The notes beneath the pieces were generated by a model. That model was not told the DNA's origin. It made no database searches and was given only the letters and a program-made list of their open reading frames with translations. The translations under genes were made by a program, and so were the position numbers. Of a stretch of DNA of 64,000 bases, positions 30,102 to 39,607 are shown in pieces (within the stretch, counting starts at the first letter, position 1; each line of letters opens with the position of its first letter). The DNA comes from Bacillus methanolicus. GTDB lineage: Bacteria; Bacillota; Bacilli; Bacillales; Cytobacillaceae. Location: positions 2,241,501 to 2,305,500 of the forward strand of contig NZ_PNFF01000001.1 of NCBI RefSeq assembly GCF_028888695.1. Reading direction: 5' to 3'.

Positions 30102-30302
30102 TCAGATCACTCTTTCTTCAATCACTATCACTTCTATTTTATCAGTAAATCTTAAAATATCGAGAAAATTTACGAGAATGAGCCTTAATAAAGAGCAGTT
30201 GGTTAATTTTAAAAAAATAAAGTCTTACTTTTTTCTTAGCAATTAACATAAGATGGACTATTTTTTTCAAAGTGGTAACGAATATTTCAAATTTCTTGCA
30301 TA

Positions 30303-30341
30303 AAAAAGGAGAAAAAAGAAAAACATGGCTGCTTGCCATGC
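30303..30341 (-). terminator. ytpQ terminator
   Basis: GCATGGC / GCCATG hairpin with AAGCA loop followed on the minus strand by TTTTTCTTTTTT. Confidence 0.85.
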
Positions 30342-30361
30342 TTTTTACTGTATCCAAAAAA

Positions 30362-31159
30362 TCACGGCTTTTTTCGATTCTTTCCTAAAATAAAGATCGG
30401 TTCAAGCTCTTCATTCTCATAAAAGAACGACAAGGCTGTTATCGGAACATAGCCGCTTGCAAAAAAGCTCATGGTCATCTGTGCAAGAACATCGAAGCCT
30501 GTATCATTTTGAATGTCACCGATAATCAACACATCCTGGTGAGGAACCGATACCGTCATCCTGCCGGTGATTTTTTTCTCCATGTCCTTTAAAAACGATT
30601 TATTTAAAATTCTGCTTGCGTCATATCCGTCGTTTGAATTTAAAAAGTAAAAAGTATTGCCGGCCACTTGATCTTCTTTCATGGTTACAGGCAAAGTCCT
30701 GACATTAAATAAAGCCGTTTCCCTGACCCTGTCCGCGTCCCATTGTTCCTTTTTCAGCAAATTTTCATCAATAAGCCGGTACGTTTTTCCGAGATCCAAA
30801 GCGTAATAAATTCTTGTTTCTGCTGTATGGTCATCATAAAAAAACGGAACCCCTTCTTCGGCTTCCGTTGGAAAGGAAGTGGAACGGATAACAGGAAAAA
30901 TGCTTTTTTCTTTTCCGGAAAGCTGAACATCATGTTCCATTGCCCTCAAGCCTTCCTCTACATAATACACTACTTCATCGATGGCTTTCTCTTTTTGAAG
31001 TTGCCACTTCGCTATAATTCCGGGCAGCGAAACGGTAATTCCTTTACCAGTTTGTTTGTTTTCAATTCTCAGCTGGTCTTTTTCACGATCAAAAGAAAAT
31101 ATGCGGTCCGGCCGGCTTAACCGTTTTTCAAGTTCTTTTCTCATTTCCTTGCTGTTCAT
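30362..31159 (-). CDS. ytpQ: DUF1444 family protein YtpQ
   Basis: 265 residues (B. subtilis YtpQ about 269). DUF1444 protein of unknown function; visible landmarks are a basic N-terminus, [29 protein letters not shown] and [19 protein letters not shown]. No membrane segment or catalytic motif that I recognise. AAGGAGGG SD. Followed by its own terminator, preceded by ytpP. Confidence 0.85.
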   Translation of the reverse strand: MNSKEMRKELEKRLSRPDRIFSFDREKDQLRIENKQTGKGITVSLPGIIAKWQLQKEKAIDEVVYYVEEGLRAMEHDVQLSGKEKSIFPVIRSTSFPTEAEEGVPFFYDDHTAETRIYYALDLGKTYRLIDENLLKKEQWDADRVRETALFNVRTLPVTMKEDQVAGNTFYFLNSNDGYDASRILNKSFLKDMEKKITGRMTVSVPHQDVLIIGDIQNDTGFDVLAQMTMSFFASGYVPITALSFFYENEELEPIFILGKNRKKP

Positions 31160-31224
31160 TTTTTCCCTCCTTCATAAAAATAACTTTTAACTGCCTGCTT
31201 TTCATTCCCAATCGTACAACAAAA

Positions 31225-31252
31225 TCCCCCCATCTCAAAAGAGACGGAGGGT
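31225..31252 (-). terminator. Possible ytpP terminator
   Basis: CCCTCCGTCTC / GAGATGGGGGG stem (one mismatch) with a TTTT loop, followed by ATTTTGTTG. Confidence 0.6.
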
Positions 31253-31258
31253 AAGCTA

Positions 31259-31573
31259 TTATTTTAAATTTGAAATAAAGGTTTCGACTTCTTCTTGAGT
31301 TTTTCGATCTTTGCTGACGAAGCGGCCCATTTCGCGGCCATTTTCAAACGCGATAAAACTCGGGATTCCAAATACATCCAATTGACCGCATAAATCAATG
31401 AATTGATCGCGATCAACATGTACAAATGTAAATTCAGTAAATTTTGCTTCAATTTCCGGAAGCGCCGGTTCGATTGCCCGGCAATCCGGACACCAGTCCG
31501 CCGAAAAAACAAAAAGATGTTTTCCGTTATTTTTAAACTGCTCAAATTGCTCTATTGATTCTAAGTTTTTCAC
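31259..31573 (-). CDS. ytpP: Thioredoxin-like protein YtpP
   Basis: 104 residues forming a single thioredoxin fold. The redox motif is W27-C28-P-D-C31, and the cis-Pro region is FGIPSFIAFENG. CPDC differs from the classical CGPC, so its redox potential may differ; it is likely a cytosolic thiol-disulfide reductase with unknown partners. GTG start with AGGAGGAG SD 8 bases away. Same neighbour relation to ytpQ as in B. subtilis. Confidence 0.9.
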   Translation of the reverse strand: MKNLESIEQFEQFKNNGKHLFVFSADWCPDCRAIEPALPEIEAKFTEFTFVHVDRDQFIDLCGQLDVFGIPSFIAFENGREMGRFVSKDRKTQEEVETFISNLK

Positions 31574-31740
31574 TTTCTTTCTCCTCCTGTATAAATCATT
31601 ATGTCACCGGACTTGATTCAGCCTTTTTTCCTCATATACTCCGATAATAGCAGGCTAATTCCCGCAGGTCCAATAAAATGCAATATAGCAGCCTTCACAC
31701 ATACCTCCGGTCCAAAATCCGTTGTTAATAATTTTAACAC

Positions 31741-31799
31741 ATTAACGCTTTAACGTAGTGCGGGTCTGGCCCTCAATAAATTAACGCATTAACGCAGTG
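31741..31799. repeat. Two 20-bp direct repeats flanking a GGGTCTGGCCC core
   Basis: ATTAACGCTTTAACGTAGTG (31741-31760) and ATTAACGCATTAACGCAGTG (31780-31799) differ at two bases and are separated by 19 bases containing GGGTCTGGCCC. The pair sits between ytpP and the YjjX-like gene. The core resembles the GGGTCAG palindromes elsewhere in the window. Confidence 0.6.
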
Positions 31800-31811
31800 A
31801 AGGATCGCCGC

Positions 31812-32321
31812 TTATTTTGTCTTATATTCGAATTGGCCTATGAGCAGGTGCATGATGTGGGAAAACATGCTTGCACGATCGATTCTGCCGTTTGTAAAGA
31901 TTCCGACCGCTCCTTCACTTTTACGAACGTCTGCTTTTTGAGCGAAAGTATCCATTACCGGGCCCAGTTCTTCACCAGATCGGAGTCTTTCAGCAATTTC
32001 TTCAGGCAGCAAAATTCGGGCACCGCCGGCAATAATCGGTAAAGAATTGGGCGTGATAAGCGCTCCCCAATTACATAGACACAATCCGAAGCTTGTCTCC
32101 TGAACGCCTCCCTCAAGGCCAATCCCGATGTCGCCTTCACCGGCCTCTAATGCACGAATAGCCCGATTTACAGCTCCTTTAATCGTTTCTTCATCACTAA
32201 AAGGCTGCTCGCTTACCCCTGAGGGAACGTCAACTGTCATAAATTCAGCTTCATAGCCGGAAAACGCACTTTTAACTGCAGCAACTTTTGCAGGGTTTTT
32301 CGTACCGATCATGATCTTCAT
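31812..32321 (-). CDS. Inosine/xanthosine triphosphatase, YjjX/DUF84 family
   Basis: 169 residues. Starts MKIMIGTKNPAKVAAVKSAF, the nucleotide-binding opening of the ITPase/NTPase superfamily. Then VPSGVSEQPFSDEETIKGAVNRA and IGLEGGVQE, characteristic of YjjX. Family role: hydrolyses ITP and XTP so that deaminated purines do not enter nucleic acids. AGGTGAG SD before the ATG. Lies between ytpP and ytoP; no operon partner is obvious because repeats flank both sides. Confidence 0.85.
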   Translation of the reverse strand: MKIMIGTKNPAKVAAVKSAFSGYEAEFMTVDVPSGVSEQPFSDEETIKGAVNRAIRALEAGEGDIGIGLEGGVQETSFGLCLCNWGALITPNSLPIIAGGARILLPEEIAERLRSGEELGPVMDTFAQKADVRKSEGAVGIFTNGRIDRASMFSHIMHLLIGQFEYKTK

Positions 32322-32343
32322 TCTTCCATCTCACCTGCCTAAA

Positions 32344-32462
32344 GACCAGTATTTATTTTTATCGATCACTTTTGAATTTTATCGACCACTTTTGGTTTTT
32401 TATCAACCACTTTCTGAATATATCGACCAGTTTTGATTTTTATCGGCCAGGAACATGTTTCC
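32344..32462. repeat. Array of six degenerate 20-bp repeats (GACCACTTTTGA... type)
   Basis: Units start at 32344, 32364, 32384, 32405, 32425 and 32445: spacing 20, 20, 21, 20, 20. Consensus GACCACTTTTGATTTTTATC. It fills the gap between ytoP and the YjjX-like gene; no promoter or spacer-like unique sequence is present. The first unit (AAGACCAGT followed by TATTTATT) resembles the first unit of the 61984 array. Confidence 0.75.
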
Positions 32463-32468
32463 CTTCAG

Positions 32469-33545
32469 TCAACCGTTTTGTTTAATCGTCTCAACGGTAG
32501 AACGGTCACATGCTTTTACTAGTTTTACAAGCAGCTCTTTTGCGGCCGCGTAATCATCGACATGAATGATCGATGCATGAGTATGAATATACCTCGCACA
32601 AATTCCAATTACGGCGCTTGGAACACCTTCATTCGAAAGATGAACGCGGCCGGCATCTGTTCCGCCTTGAGAAACAAAGTATTGATAAGGAATTCCGTGT
32701 GTTTCTGCCGTATCAAGAACAAATTCTTTCATTCCCCGATGCGTTACCATCGAACGGTCCAAAATGCGAAGCAACACTCCTTTTCCTATATGGCCAAATT
32801 CTCTTTTGTCACCTGTCATATCATTAGCCGGGCTTGCATCAAGGGCAAAGAAGAGATCCGGCTTGATCATATTTGCAGCAGTTTGCGCCCCTCTTAACCC
32901 GACTTCTTCCTGCACTGTCGCACCGGAATATAAAATATTCGGCAGTTTTTCGTTTTGCACTTCCTGAAGAAGCTCAATGGCAAGGCCGCACCCGTACCTG
33001 TTGTCCCATGCTTTCGCCAAAATTTTTTTGTTATTGACCATCGGAGTAAACGGGCAGATCGGCACGATTTGCTGCCCCGGTTTAATCCCTATTTTTATCG
33101 CATCCTCCTTGTCATCTGCCCCGATATCTATAAACATATTTTTTATTTCCATTGCCTTATTGCGTTTTGCATCATCTAAAAGATGCGGAGGAATTGAACC
33201 AATTACGCCGATAACTGGACCATTTTCCGTAATAATCTGCACCCGTTGAGCCAGTAAAACTTGGCTCCACCATCCTCCAAGAGGCTGGAAGCGGATCATT
33301 CCATTATCCGTAATGGAGGTAACCATAAAACCTACTTCATCCATATGGCCGGCGACCATTATTACAGGGCCTGACTCGTCGCCCCGTTTCACTCCAAAGA
33401 TGCTTCCAAGTCTATCTTGGACAATTTCATCTGCATATTGGCTAAGCTGTTCTCTCATAAATTTACGGACTTGATGTTCATTGCCCGGCGCACCGGGAAG
33501 TTCCGTTAGTGTCTTAAAAAGCTGTAATGTGTGTTCATTCATCAT
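32469..33545 (-). CDS. ytoP: M42-family aminopeptidase YtoP
   Basis: 358 residues (B. subtilis 357). Dinuclear-metal peptidase of the glutamyl/deblocking aminopeptidase family. Metal/catalytic segments: [10 protein letters not shown] near 67, AWDNRYGCG near 180, [10 protein letters not shown] near 211, ALDASPAND near 234, [11 protein letters not shown] near 320. Cytosolic; trims N-terminal residues from peptides, usually as dodecamers. Two successive ATGs (33545 and 33542) are equally possible starts. Confidence 0.93.
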   Translation of the reverse strand: MMNEHTLQLFKTLTELPGAPGNEHQVRKFMREQLSQYADEIVQDRLGSIFGVKRGDESGPVIMVAGHMDEVGFMVTSITDNGMIRFQPLGGWWSQVLLAQRVQIITENGPVIGVIGSIPPHLLDDAKRNKAMEIKNMFIDIGADDKEDAIKIGIKPGQQIVPICPFTPMVNNKKILAKAWDNRYGCGLAIELLQEVQNEKLPNILYSGATVQEEVGLRGAQTAANMIKPDLFFALDASPANDMTGDKREFGHIGKGVLLRILDRSMVTHRGMKEFVLDTAETHGIPYQYFVSQGGTDAGRVHLSNEGVPSAVIGICARYIHTHASIIHVDDYAAAKELLVKLVKACDRSTVETIKQNG

Positions 33546-33782
33546 CCTTAGACTCCTTTATTTAACCTTTTTTCTAGACTATCTTTATATGTATAGTGTT
33601 TATTTTACAGAACTTTCACACGGTCTACCACTTCTTAGGGAGCGATTGTTATGCTAGTTTTTACAAAATATTCTGGATTAAATTATGTTTCGCGTTAAAA
33701 ATTTTGGTATGATTAAGAAGAGAAAAATGGGAACCTTATTTTTCCTGTAGCTATTGAGCCTTTACTAATTGGAGGTATACAT

Positions 33783-34097
33783 ATGAACTGGAAAACTTTC
33801 TTGTTGGGAGTTAGTGCAGGTTTTATTGCCGGTTACGCAGCAAAAGAACTTCTTGATCAAAACAATACAGTTTCCCCCGAAAAAGTTTTAGAACATGTAA
33901 AATCCGAGTTTAAGAAACAAGGCCCGATCAGCGGTTCCTGGATTCAGATGAAAACTGAACCTTACGAAAAGAAGATGCTGCGATATAACGTATATAAAGG
34001 TGGAATATTCAGAATGGCAAATGGAAAAAACGAGCAGATTGAATTCATCGCTGATGCATCCACCGGAACCATTCTCGACGCGTATCAGACATCATAA
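33783..34097 (+). CDS. ytzB: Small PepSY-like membrane-anchored protein YtzB
   Basis: 104 residues, same length as B. subtilis YtzB. N-terminal hydrophobic segment (WKTFLLGVSAGFIAGYAA, 3-20) probably anchors it, followed by a PepSY-type domain (ISGSWIQMKTEPYEKKMLRYNVYKGG, IEFIADASTGTILDAY). PepSY domains often inhibit peptidases; a link to neighbouring peptidase ytoP is only suggestive. Strong TTGGAGGT SD. Confidence 0.85.
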   Translation: MNWKTFLLGVSAGFIAGYAAKELLDQNNTVSPEKVLEHVKSEFKKQGPISGSWIQMKTEPYEKKMLRYNVYKGGIFRMANGKNEQIEFIADASTGTILDAYQTS

Positions 34098-34124
34098 TAT
34101 TTGAAAATTTTTCCGGAAAGCAGC

Positions 34125-34156
34125 AAAAAAATCCCCTGAATTCAAGGGATTTTTTT
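34125..34156. terminator. Bidirectional terminator between ytzB and trmB
   Basis: AAAAAAATCCC / GGGATTTTTTT with a 10-base loop; symmetrical A/T runs serve both convergent genes. Confidence 0.9.
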
Positions 34157-34168
34157 CTGTTGAAACAT

Positions 34169-34807
34169 TTATCGGAATTTTACTTCACAGCGGTAAATAC
34201 GGTTTCCTTTTTCAGAAAATTTTTGTTCATACTCTGTCATTACATTGCCTTCAAAGTTGCTTTTATGCAAATCCAAGCTGACATCCTTCAGCAATAACCC
34301 ATATTCGGAAAAACTGACCAATGAGTATTCAAACAAACCTTGGTTATCTGTTTTAAAATGTATTTCCCCTTCATCTACAAGAATATCTTTATATAAATCA
34401 AGGAAGGATTTATATGTTAGTCTCCGCTTTTCGTGGCGCTTTTTTGGCCATGGGTCGGAAAAATTAAGATAAATCCTCTCTACATCCCCTTTTGCAAAGT
34501 ATTCCTTTAAATTTGCCGCATTTACGTTTAAAAGCTTAACATTTGGCAGCTCTGCTTCAATCAGCCTGTCCAATGCGGATACAAGAACACTTTCCTGCAA
34601 TTCAATACCAAGGTAATTAATATTTGGATTCTTTCTTGCCATTTCAGTAATAAACCGGCCTTTTCCTGTGCCGATTTCGATATGAAGCGGCTGGTCCTTT
34701 TCAAATGCTTCTGTCCATTTTCCTTTATAATCCTCCGGAGATAAGATCACGTATTGAGGATATTGCTTTAGTTTATCCTTTGCCCAAGGCTTATTTCGTA
34801 ATCGCAT
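34169..34807 (-). CDS. trmB: tRNA (guanine-N7)-methyltransferase
   Basis: 212 residues (B. subtilis TrmB 213). SAM-dependent enzyme making m7G46 in tRNA. SAM-binding [11 protein letters not shown] near 41-51, [11 protein letters not shown] near 69, and the family signature [16 protein letters not shown] near 115-130. GAGGTG SD before ATG at 34807. Confidence 0.96.
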   Translation of the reverse strand: MRLRNKPWAKDKLKQYPQYVILSPEDYKGKWTEAFEKDQPLHIEIGTGKGRFITEMARKNPNINYLGIELQESVLVSALDRLIEAELPNVKLLNVNAANLKEYFAKGDVERIYLNFSDPWPKKRHEKRRLTYKSFLDLYKDILVDEGEIHFKTDNQGLFEYSLVSFSEYGLLLKDVSLDLHKSNFEGNVMTEYEQKFSEKGNRIYRCEVKFR

Positions 34808-34922
34808 TGTGACACCTCTATAAAATAATATCGTTCAAACCATACCATGCAGCATGATGAAAGTGCAACATTTTATTGTGATGCCAATTGAAATCGAGCA
34901 AAATCCAATGTATAAATGCAAA

Positions 34923-34953
34923 AAGGAATTCACAACATATAAGTGAATTCCTT
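34923..34953 (+). other. Hairpin upstream of ytzH
   Basis: AAGGAATTCAC / GTGAATTCCTT inverted repeat with a 9-base loop, ending about 9 bases before the ytzH SD. Without a T run it is not a clear terminator; it could protect the mRNA 5' end or be a protein-binding site. Confidence 0.45.
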
Positions 34954-34977
34954 CATAAACTGAAAGGATGATTTTAA

Positions 34978-35256
34978 ATGCCGTTAAACCACCAAGATCA
35001 AGTAAATTTATTAACAGATATATTAAGCAATCACCAGTTGGATTGCTGCGGGTCTGTTTCCGAATGTGAACAATTGGAACGATTGGTAAAATCATTAATG
35101 GTTAATAATAACGTAAATGAAAATATAAAAACGGTTTTACAAGAAATCTATGAATACAGCCGGCATGGAATTCAATCATCTGATTTAGACCGGTACATTG
35201 AATCAAACCAAGAGCGGTTAGCCCAATGGGTAAACAATATGAATCAATTATTTTAA
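34978..35256 (+). CDS. ytzH: YtzH-like protein
   Basis: 92 residues (same size as B. subtilis YtzH). Helical small protein with paired cysteines (DCCGSVSECEQLERL, 22-36) and no membrane segment. Function unknown. Start supported by AAAGGATG SD. It converges on ytmP with only 5 bases between stops and no terminator in between, so the 3' ends must overlap. Confidence 0.85.
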   Translation: MPLNHQDQVNLLTDILSNHQLDCCGSVSECEQLERLVKSLMVNNNVNENIKTVLQEIYEYSRHGIQSSDLDRYIESNQERLAQWVNNMNQLF

Positions 35257-35261
35257 CAACT

Positions 35262-36035
35262 TTATAAAATAACATCCAAATACTGAATCCATTTTTCCAT
35301 TTCGTCAAAGCGTTTTTTATTTTTATACCATTGGATCGAAGTTAATGTTTGAGCATGAACATACCACTTCATTCTCAGTTTTAAATCTTCTGTCAGTTCC
35401 GTTCCGTACCGATTTAACCAGCTTTCCCATTCATTCTCAGGGATATACCAGTACAAAAGAAGGCCCAGATCTATCGCCGGATCAGCAATCATCGCACTAT
35501 CCCAATCGATTAAATACAACTGGTTGTCGTCAGAGAGCAGCCAGTTGTTATGGTTTACATCGCAGTGGCAAACCACTTTTTCATCGCAATGAATGTTGGC
35601 AACTTCTTTTCTTAAAAAATCTCTCGCATTGTTAACCGCCGGAAGTTCAAGCAGATTAGAATCCAATTCTTTCTCAATCATATGAAGAAGGGTTTCCGGT
35701 TGAAGCGGTGATTTTCCGAGCCTCGTTAACATACCGAGCAAAGGCTTAGATTGATGAATTTTCCTAAGAAGCTTTGCTACCCTGGTATCGTTCATCTCCG
35801 GAGGCTTTAATTCTCGCCCGTATAACCATTGCTGGGCAGTGATCACATCTCCGTTTTCCAATCTCTTCGTCCAAACAAGTTTTGGGACAATTCCCTCCGC
35901 AGATAAAACAGCCAGGAATGGAGAAGAATTGCGCTTTAAAAACAACTTTTGTTCTTGATGCTTGGCAATAAATGCTTCCCCTGTGTTCCCCCCAGCGGGA
36001 ACAATCTCCCAATCTTGTCCAAATAAATGTTCCAA
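35262..36035 (-). CDS. ytmP: Aminoglycoside-phosphotransferase-like kinase YtmP
   Basis: 257 residues, TTG start with GAAGGTGA SD. APH/choline-kinase fold: catalytic loop CHCDVNHNNWLL near 158-169 (Asp and Asn visible), metal-binding LIDWDSAMIADPAIDLG near 176-192. Substrate unknown; homologues next to amyX suggest, but do not prove, a sugar or amino-alcohol kinase. Confidence 0.88.
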   Translation of the reverse strand: MEHLFGQDWEIVPAGGNTGEAFIAKHQEQKLFLKRNSSPFLAVLSAEGIVPKLVWTKRLENGDVITAQQWLYGRELKPPEMNDTRVAKLLRKIHQSKPLLGMLTRLGKSPLQPETLLHMIEKELDSNLLELPAVNNARDFLRKEVANIHCDEKVVCHCDVNHNNWLLSDDNQLYLIDWDSAMIADPAIDLGLLLYWYIPENEWESWLNRYGTELTEDLKLRMKWYVHAQTLTSIQWYKNKKRFDEMEKWIQYLDVIL

Positions 36036-36248
36036 AATTGTTCACCTTCAATTTATTCGACAACAGCGGAAATTGGCTCCTTTGCCAAATACAGCCGAAT
36101 CATCTCTGAATGTATTTATCCTCGAAAAGATAAAAAAGACAGCTATTGAAAATAACTTTAACAATAGCTATCTTAATAAATATTATCTCCATTTGACTTA
36201 TATCGTCAAGTAAATCATGTTTTTAAAAATAGAGGAAAACGCTTTTAA

Positions 36249-38399
36249 TTATTTTACCAGTACATATGAACTAACTGGTTTTACCTCGATTTGCTGCTGG
36301 TTGATTGATAAGAAAGGCTCGGCTTTCGCGTTCTCATGATCCGCCAATACTTCCCATTTTCCATCCATAGGCAAATCAATTTTTTGTACCTTTCGTGAAG
36401 GATTAAAAATCACTAAGATCATTTTCCAATGTCCAAATTCTTGAACATCCGCATAAAAGCAGCCGATCACCGGCTTTGGATAAGGAAGAAAACGTATATG
36501 CTTTCTTATCAAATCCGCGCGGTGAAAACGAAAAGCTTGATGCGATTTTCTGATTGAAATGATCCCTTTAATATATTCGACATTGTCGGCAAACTGTATT
36601 TTACGGTCCCAATCAAGCTGGTTGATTTCATCAGGGGACCGGTAACTATTTCCAACTCCTTTTTTCGTTCGGAAAAACTCCTGTCCACTGTGAAGAAATG
36701 GAATTCCTTGTGATAACAAAACCATCACCGTTGCCAATCTGTGATGCTTTTGCTTTATTTCTTCATCTGTTTCTTCTTCACAAATGTTGATTTTATCCCA
36801 CATCGTATGATTGTCATGAGATTCCACATAATTCACTGACTGAACGGGCTCGGTAAAAATGCCTTTATCCAATTTTTCAAAGCCGATACTGCCAACAAGT
36901 AATTGTTTGGCAGACTCGTAATAATACTCGTTGCCGAGCGCATAGCCGCGGTCATACAAGTTAAAGGTGCTTCCCTTGATTGAATCCCGAAACCAATCAT
37001 TAAATTGCCCGATTCCCGGCAAATATTTTTGGTTGCGGATATTTGCTTTTTTTTCAGGAGGAATTGGGGTGTTTAAGTCCCAGCCTTCACCGATCATGAT
37101 GACTGTTTCATCAATTTTGGAAACCGCTTTTCTAATCTCATTCATTGTCTCAATATCAATGATTCCCATTAAATCAAACCGAAACCCATCGACATGGTAC
37201 TCTTTCAACCAAAAAAGGACAGAATCGATAATAAATTTCCTCACCATCCGCCGTTCGGTTGCTAAATCATTTCCCACTCCGGTGCCGTTTGATGGCATTC
37301 CATACTCATCATGCCGAAAATAATAGCCGGGAACAATTTTTTCAAATGAAGACTGTTCACGAATATACACATGATTATAAACAACATCCATAATGACCCT
37401 TAACCCTTGTTTTTGAATGGAAAAGATCATTTCCTTTAATTCCATTATTCGTTTATAAGGATCATGTGGATTCGTCGAATAGCTTCCTTCGGGAACATTA
37501 AAATGCAAGGGATTATAGCCCCAATTATATTTGTTGGCCGGTTTTAATTCATCTACACCTTCAAAATCATGAAAAGGAAGAAATTCAATATGAGTAATAC
37601 CAAAGTCTTTCACGTAAGAAAGGCACGTCGGCAGCCCGTCTTTTCCGGTTGTACCCGTTTCTCCGGCTCCAATATACATTCCCTTATGTTTCACTCCGCT
37701 ATTTGGATGAATGGTAAAATCACGAATATGAGTTTCATAAATCACCGCATCAACTGCATGCTTAAATGGCGGTAAAGAAGGTTTTTCCCGGCGGGTCTTT
37801 GCCAAGTCAGCAACGACTCCCATTTTACCGTTAGCCGTTGAAGCAACTGCATAAGGGTCAACAGCTTCTTTCCATTCAAGATTTACGCAAACAAGGTATG
37901 AATATTGATAACATTCCAAATCCCGATGAACTTCAGTAAACCAAACACCAGATCCCCCTCTTTCCATCGGAAGCGGCTGCAATTCGTTTCCCCCTGGCTC
38001 ATGAAGCTTCAATCTTACCTTTACTGCTGTAGGAGCCCAAAGTTTAAAAACTGTTTTTTCTTTGGAATAGGTAATTCCAAGGTCGTTTCCATCATAATAA
38101 AAACGCTCATCAAAGGTCTCAGTTCGAATGACCGCACCAATTTGAAGGTCTGTTTTTCCCCCGTGTTCATCTATAATCCAATATTGTTTTCCAAATTCCA
38201 GTTCTATTTCAGAATAACAAATATATTTTATCGATTCTTCCAGCTTCACAGTTTCGGTTATAGTAAGCTCACAGTTTATTTCTTCATTCGTTAAATGAAA
38301 ACAAGAAGAAGAGCCGCCGTGATAGGAATTGGGGAGTAAAATCGTTATGACTTGCAAGTCATCTAGATAAGCAAAAAATTGCCTGTCAATCGCAATCAA
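36249..38399 (-). CDS. amyX: Type I pullulanase AmyX
   Basis: 716 residues (B. subtilis AmyX 718). Cleaves alpha-1,6 branches of pullulan, amylopectin and glycogen. N-terminal beta domain and CBM48-like segment (TVFKLWAPTAVKVRLKL), then GH13 barrel. The type I signature is YNWGYNPLHFNVPEGSYS. Nucleophile Asp in DGFRFDLMG, acid Glu in MIGEGWD, third Asp in YVESHDNHTMWD. No signal peptide, so intracellular. TTG start at 38399 with AAGGAGATGA SD; it overlaps the upstream small gene by four bases (TTGA), implying translational coupling. Confidence 0.95.
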   Translation of the reverse strand: MIAIDRQFFAYLDDLQVITILLPNSYHGGSSSCFHLTNEEINCELTITETVKLEESIKYICYSEIELEFGKQYWIIDEHGGKTDLQIGAVIRTETFDERFYYDGNDLGITYSKEKTVFKLWAPTAVKVRLKLHEPGGNELQPLPMERGGSGVWFTEVHRDLECYQYSYLVCVNLEWKEAVDPYAVASTANGKMGVVADLAKTRREKPSLPPFKHAVDAVIYETHIRDFTIHPNSGVKHKGMYIGAGETGTTGKDGLPTCLSYVKDFGITHIEFLPFHDFEGVDELKPANKYNWGYNPLHFNVPEGSYSTNPHDPYKRIMELKEMIFSIQKQGLRVIMDVVYNHVYIREQSSFEKIVPGYYFRHDEYGMPSNGTGVGNDLATERRMVRKFIIDSVLFWLKEYHVDGFRFDLMGIIDIETMNEIRKAVSKIDETVIMIGEGWDLNTPIPPEKKANIRNQKYLPGIGQFNDWFRDSIKGSTFNLYDRGYALGNEYYYESAKQLLVGSIGFEKLDKGIFTEPVQSVNYVESHDNHTMWDKINICEEETDEEIKQKHHRLATVMVLLSQGIPFLHSGQEFFRTKKGVGNSYRSPDEINQLDWDRKIQFADNVEYIKGIISIRKSHQAFRFHRADLIRKHIRFLPYPKPVIGCFYADVQEFGHWKMILVIFNPSRKVQKIDLPMDGKWEVLADHENAKAEPFLSINQQQIEVKPVSSYVLVK

Positions 38400-38563
38400 A
38401 AAAGAATCATCTCCTTTTCATCCTCTGCTTCCGCTATCTTATATTCTTTCATTAAAATAGGGAGGAAAGCCTGATGAACTTCAATTTGTATAGGAGCAGA
38501 GCCAACGATTTCTTCATCAGAATGGAAAAGTAAGATAAATGATATCTTTTTCCAAAAGCCCAT
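38396..38563 (-). CDS. 55-residue protein coupled to amyX
   Basis: Short gene starting at ATG 38563 and ending TGA at 38396-38398. The product begins MGFWKKISFILLFHSDEE and ends in an acidic stretch (AEAEDEKEMILF). A TAGGAG SD lies 9 bases upstream, directly after the stop of the preceding gene; its own stop overlaps the amyX TTG start (TTGA). These junctions make a tight three-gene unit. A weakly hydrophobic N-terminus and acidic C-terminus are all that can be seen; function unknown. Confidence 0.7.
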   Translation of the reverse strand: MGFWKKISFILLFHSDEEIVGSAPIQIEVHQAFLPILMKEYKIAEAEDEKEMILF

Positions 38564-38575
38564 CTTTACTGACTC

Positions 38576-39556
38576 CTATTCGATATTTTTCTCTTCATCA
38601 AAGATTTCCCATTCCATTCTTCGCATGGACGTCGTCTGGCAATACTCAAGAAGCATTTGGGCTGCTTTTAATTGCTTATGCTTCAAAGGAGAACGCAATC
38701 TTCTCAAAGATGTAAACCATTCATCAAGATTTCTTTTTTCCACGAGGCGTACATCATAAGGTACTTCTTGGTAATCAATATATCCATTTCTTGAAAGAAC
38801 CACTTTACGAATTGGAAGATCGATTTCATGTAAGCGGAAAAGCTTTTGAATGATTTTCTCCGTCCGGTTCAAAGCAAGTAAAGGGTTTAAGATTTTTTTC
38901 TCTGTATTTTCGTAGCGCTTTGACCAAAACCGATTTTTTGACCCAATAAATACAGCGTGATTTTCTTCTTCCAAAAATGATATACACCACACATCAATAG
39001 GGGTTACCATGATAATTTCCAGTTCAACCGGCGCCTCTTTTAACAGAAAGACCGGATTATATAGAACGAGAAATGTGTCCGGGAAGCGCTGAAGGAAGAA
39101 TTTTAGCTTTTCATCATAATAATATTTGTGATTAACCATTGATTTTTCAGTAAGTGTTGAGCTGGCCCATTTCATTTGAAAACGGAAAAGCTGATCGAGG
39201 AATTGCTGCTTTAATTCTTCGATGGAATTTGGGCGAATTGAAAAAGAAGCTGTAAATTGAAGCCCAAAATCCTCCTCTTGTTCATTTTCCTCATCTCGGA
39301 CAATAATATCATCCTCGTTTTCTTTTGATCTTAAACGAAAAATCCACTTTATTTTATCTATAATCGGCTGTTTTTCATCTTCCAACAATATGGACAAATC
39401 CTTTTGGCTGTTTTTGTTATTTACATCCCCATTCTCCCAAATGTCTTTTAATCGCTCCCACTGCTGCCTTTTCAGACGAACAAATCGGGAAGGATATAAA
39501 AAGATATCTTGTTCATATCTAGAAACGTAATCTTGAAGTTTGATCAACTGTCCCAT
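38576..39556 (-). CDS. NERD-like conserved protein (ytlQ position)
   Basis: 326 residues. Opens MGQLIKLQDYVSRYEQDIF, a conserved start in Bacillaceae. A charged insert (about 55-100) is followed by a region reminiscent of nuclease-related (NERD) domains (LEIIMVTPIDVWCISFLEEE, FIGSKNRFWSKRY). I see no certain catalytic triad. ATG at 39556 is preferred over 39562 because GGAAGG then lies 8 bases away. Shares a unit with the 55-residue gene and amyX, which hints at a role linked to glucan metabolism or simply shared transcription. Confidence 0.7.
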   Translation of the reverse strand: MGQLIKLQDYVSRYEQDIFLYPSRFVRLKRQQWERLKDIWENGDVNNKNSQKDLSILLEDEKQPIIDKIKWIFRLRSKENEDDIIVRDEENEQEEDFGLQFTASFSIRPNSIEELKQQFLDQLFRFQMKWASSTLTEKSMVNHKYYYDEKLKFFLQRFPDTFLVLYNPVFLLKEAPVELEIIMVTPIDVWCISFLEEENHAVFIGSKNRFWSKRYENTEKKILNPLLALNRTEKIIQKLFRLHEIDLPIRKVVLSRNGYIDYQEVPYDVRLVEKRNLDEWFTSLRRLRSPLKHKQLKAAQMLLEYCQTTSMRRMEWEIFDEEKNIE

Positions 39557-39607
39557 CGACATTGCCTTCCTTTAAATTCTTTTATGTTTTGAAGTATTTA
39601 TACCAAT

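Noticed and set aside
29754-30155. A 133-codon frame antisense to the sftA 5' part
   Set aside because: Lies opposite the low-complexity linker of sftA and has no supporting signals.
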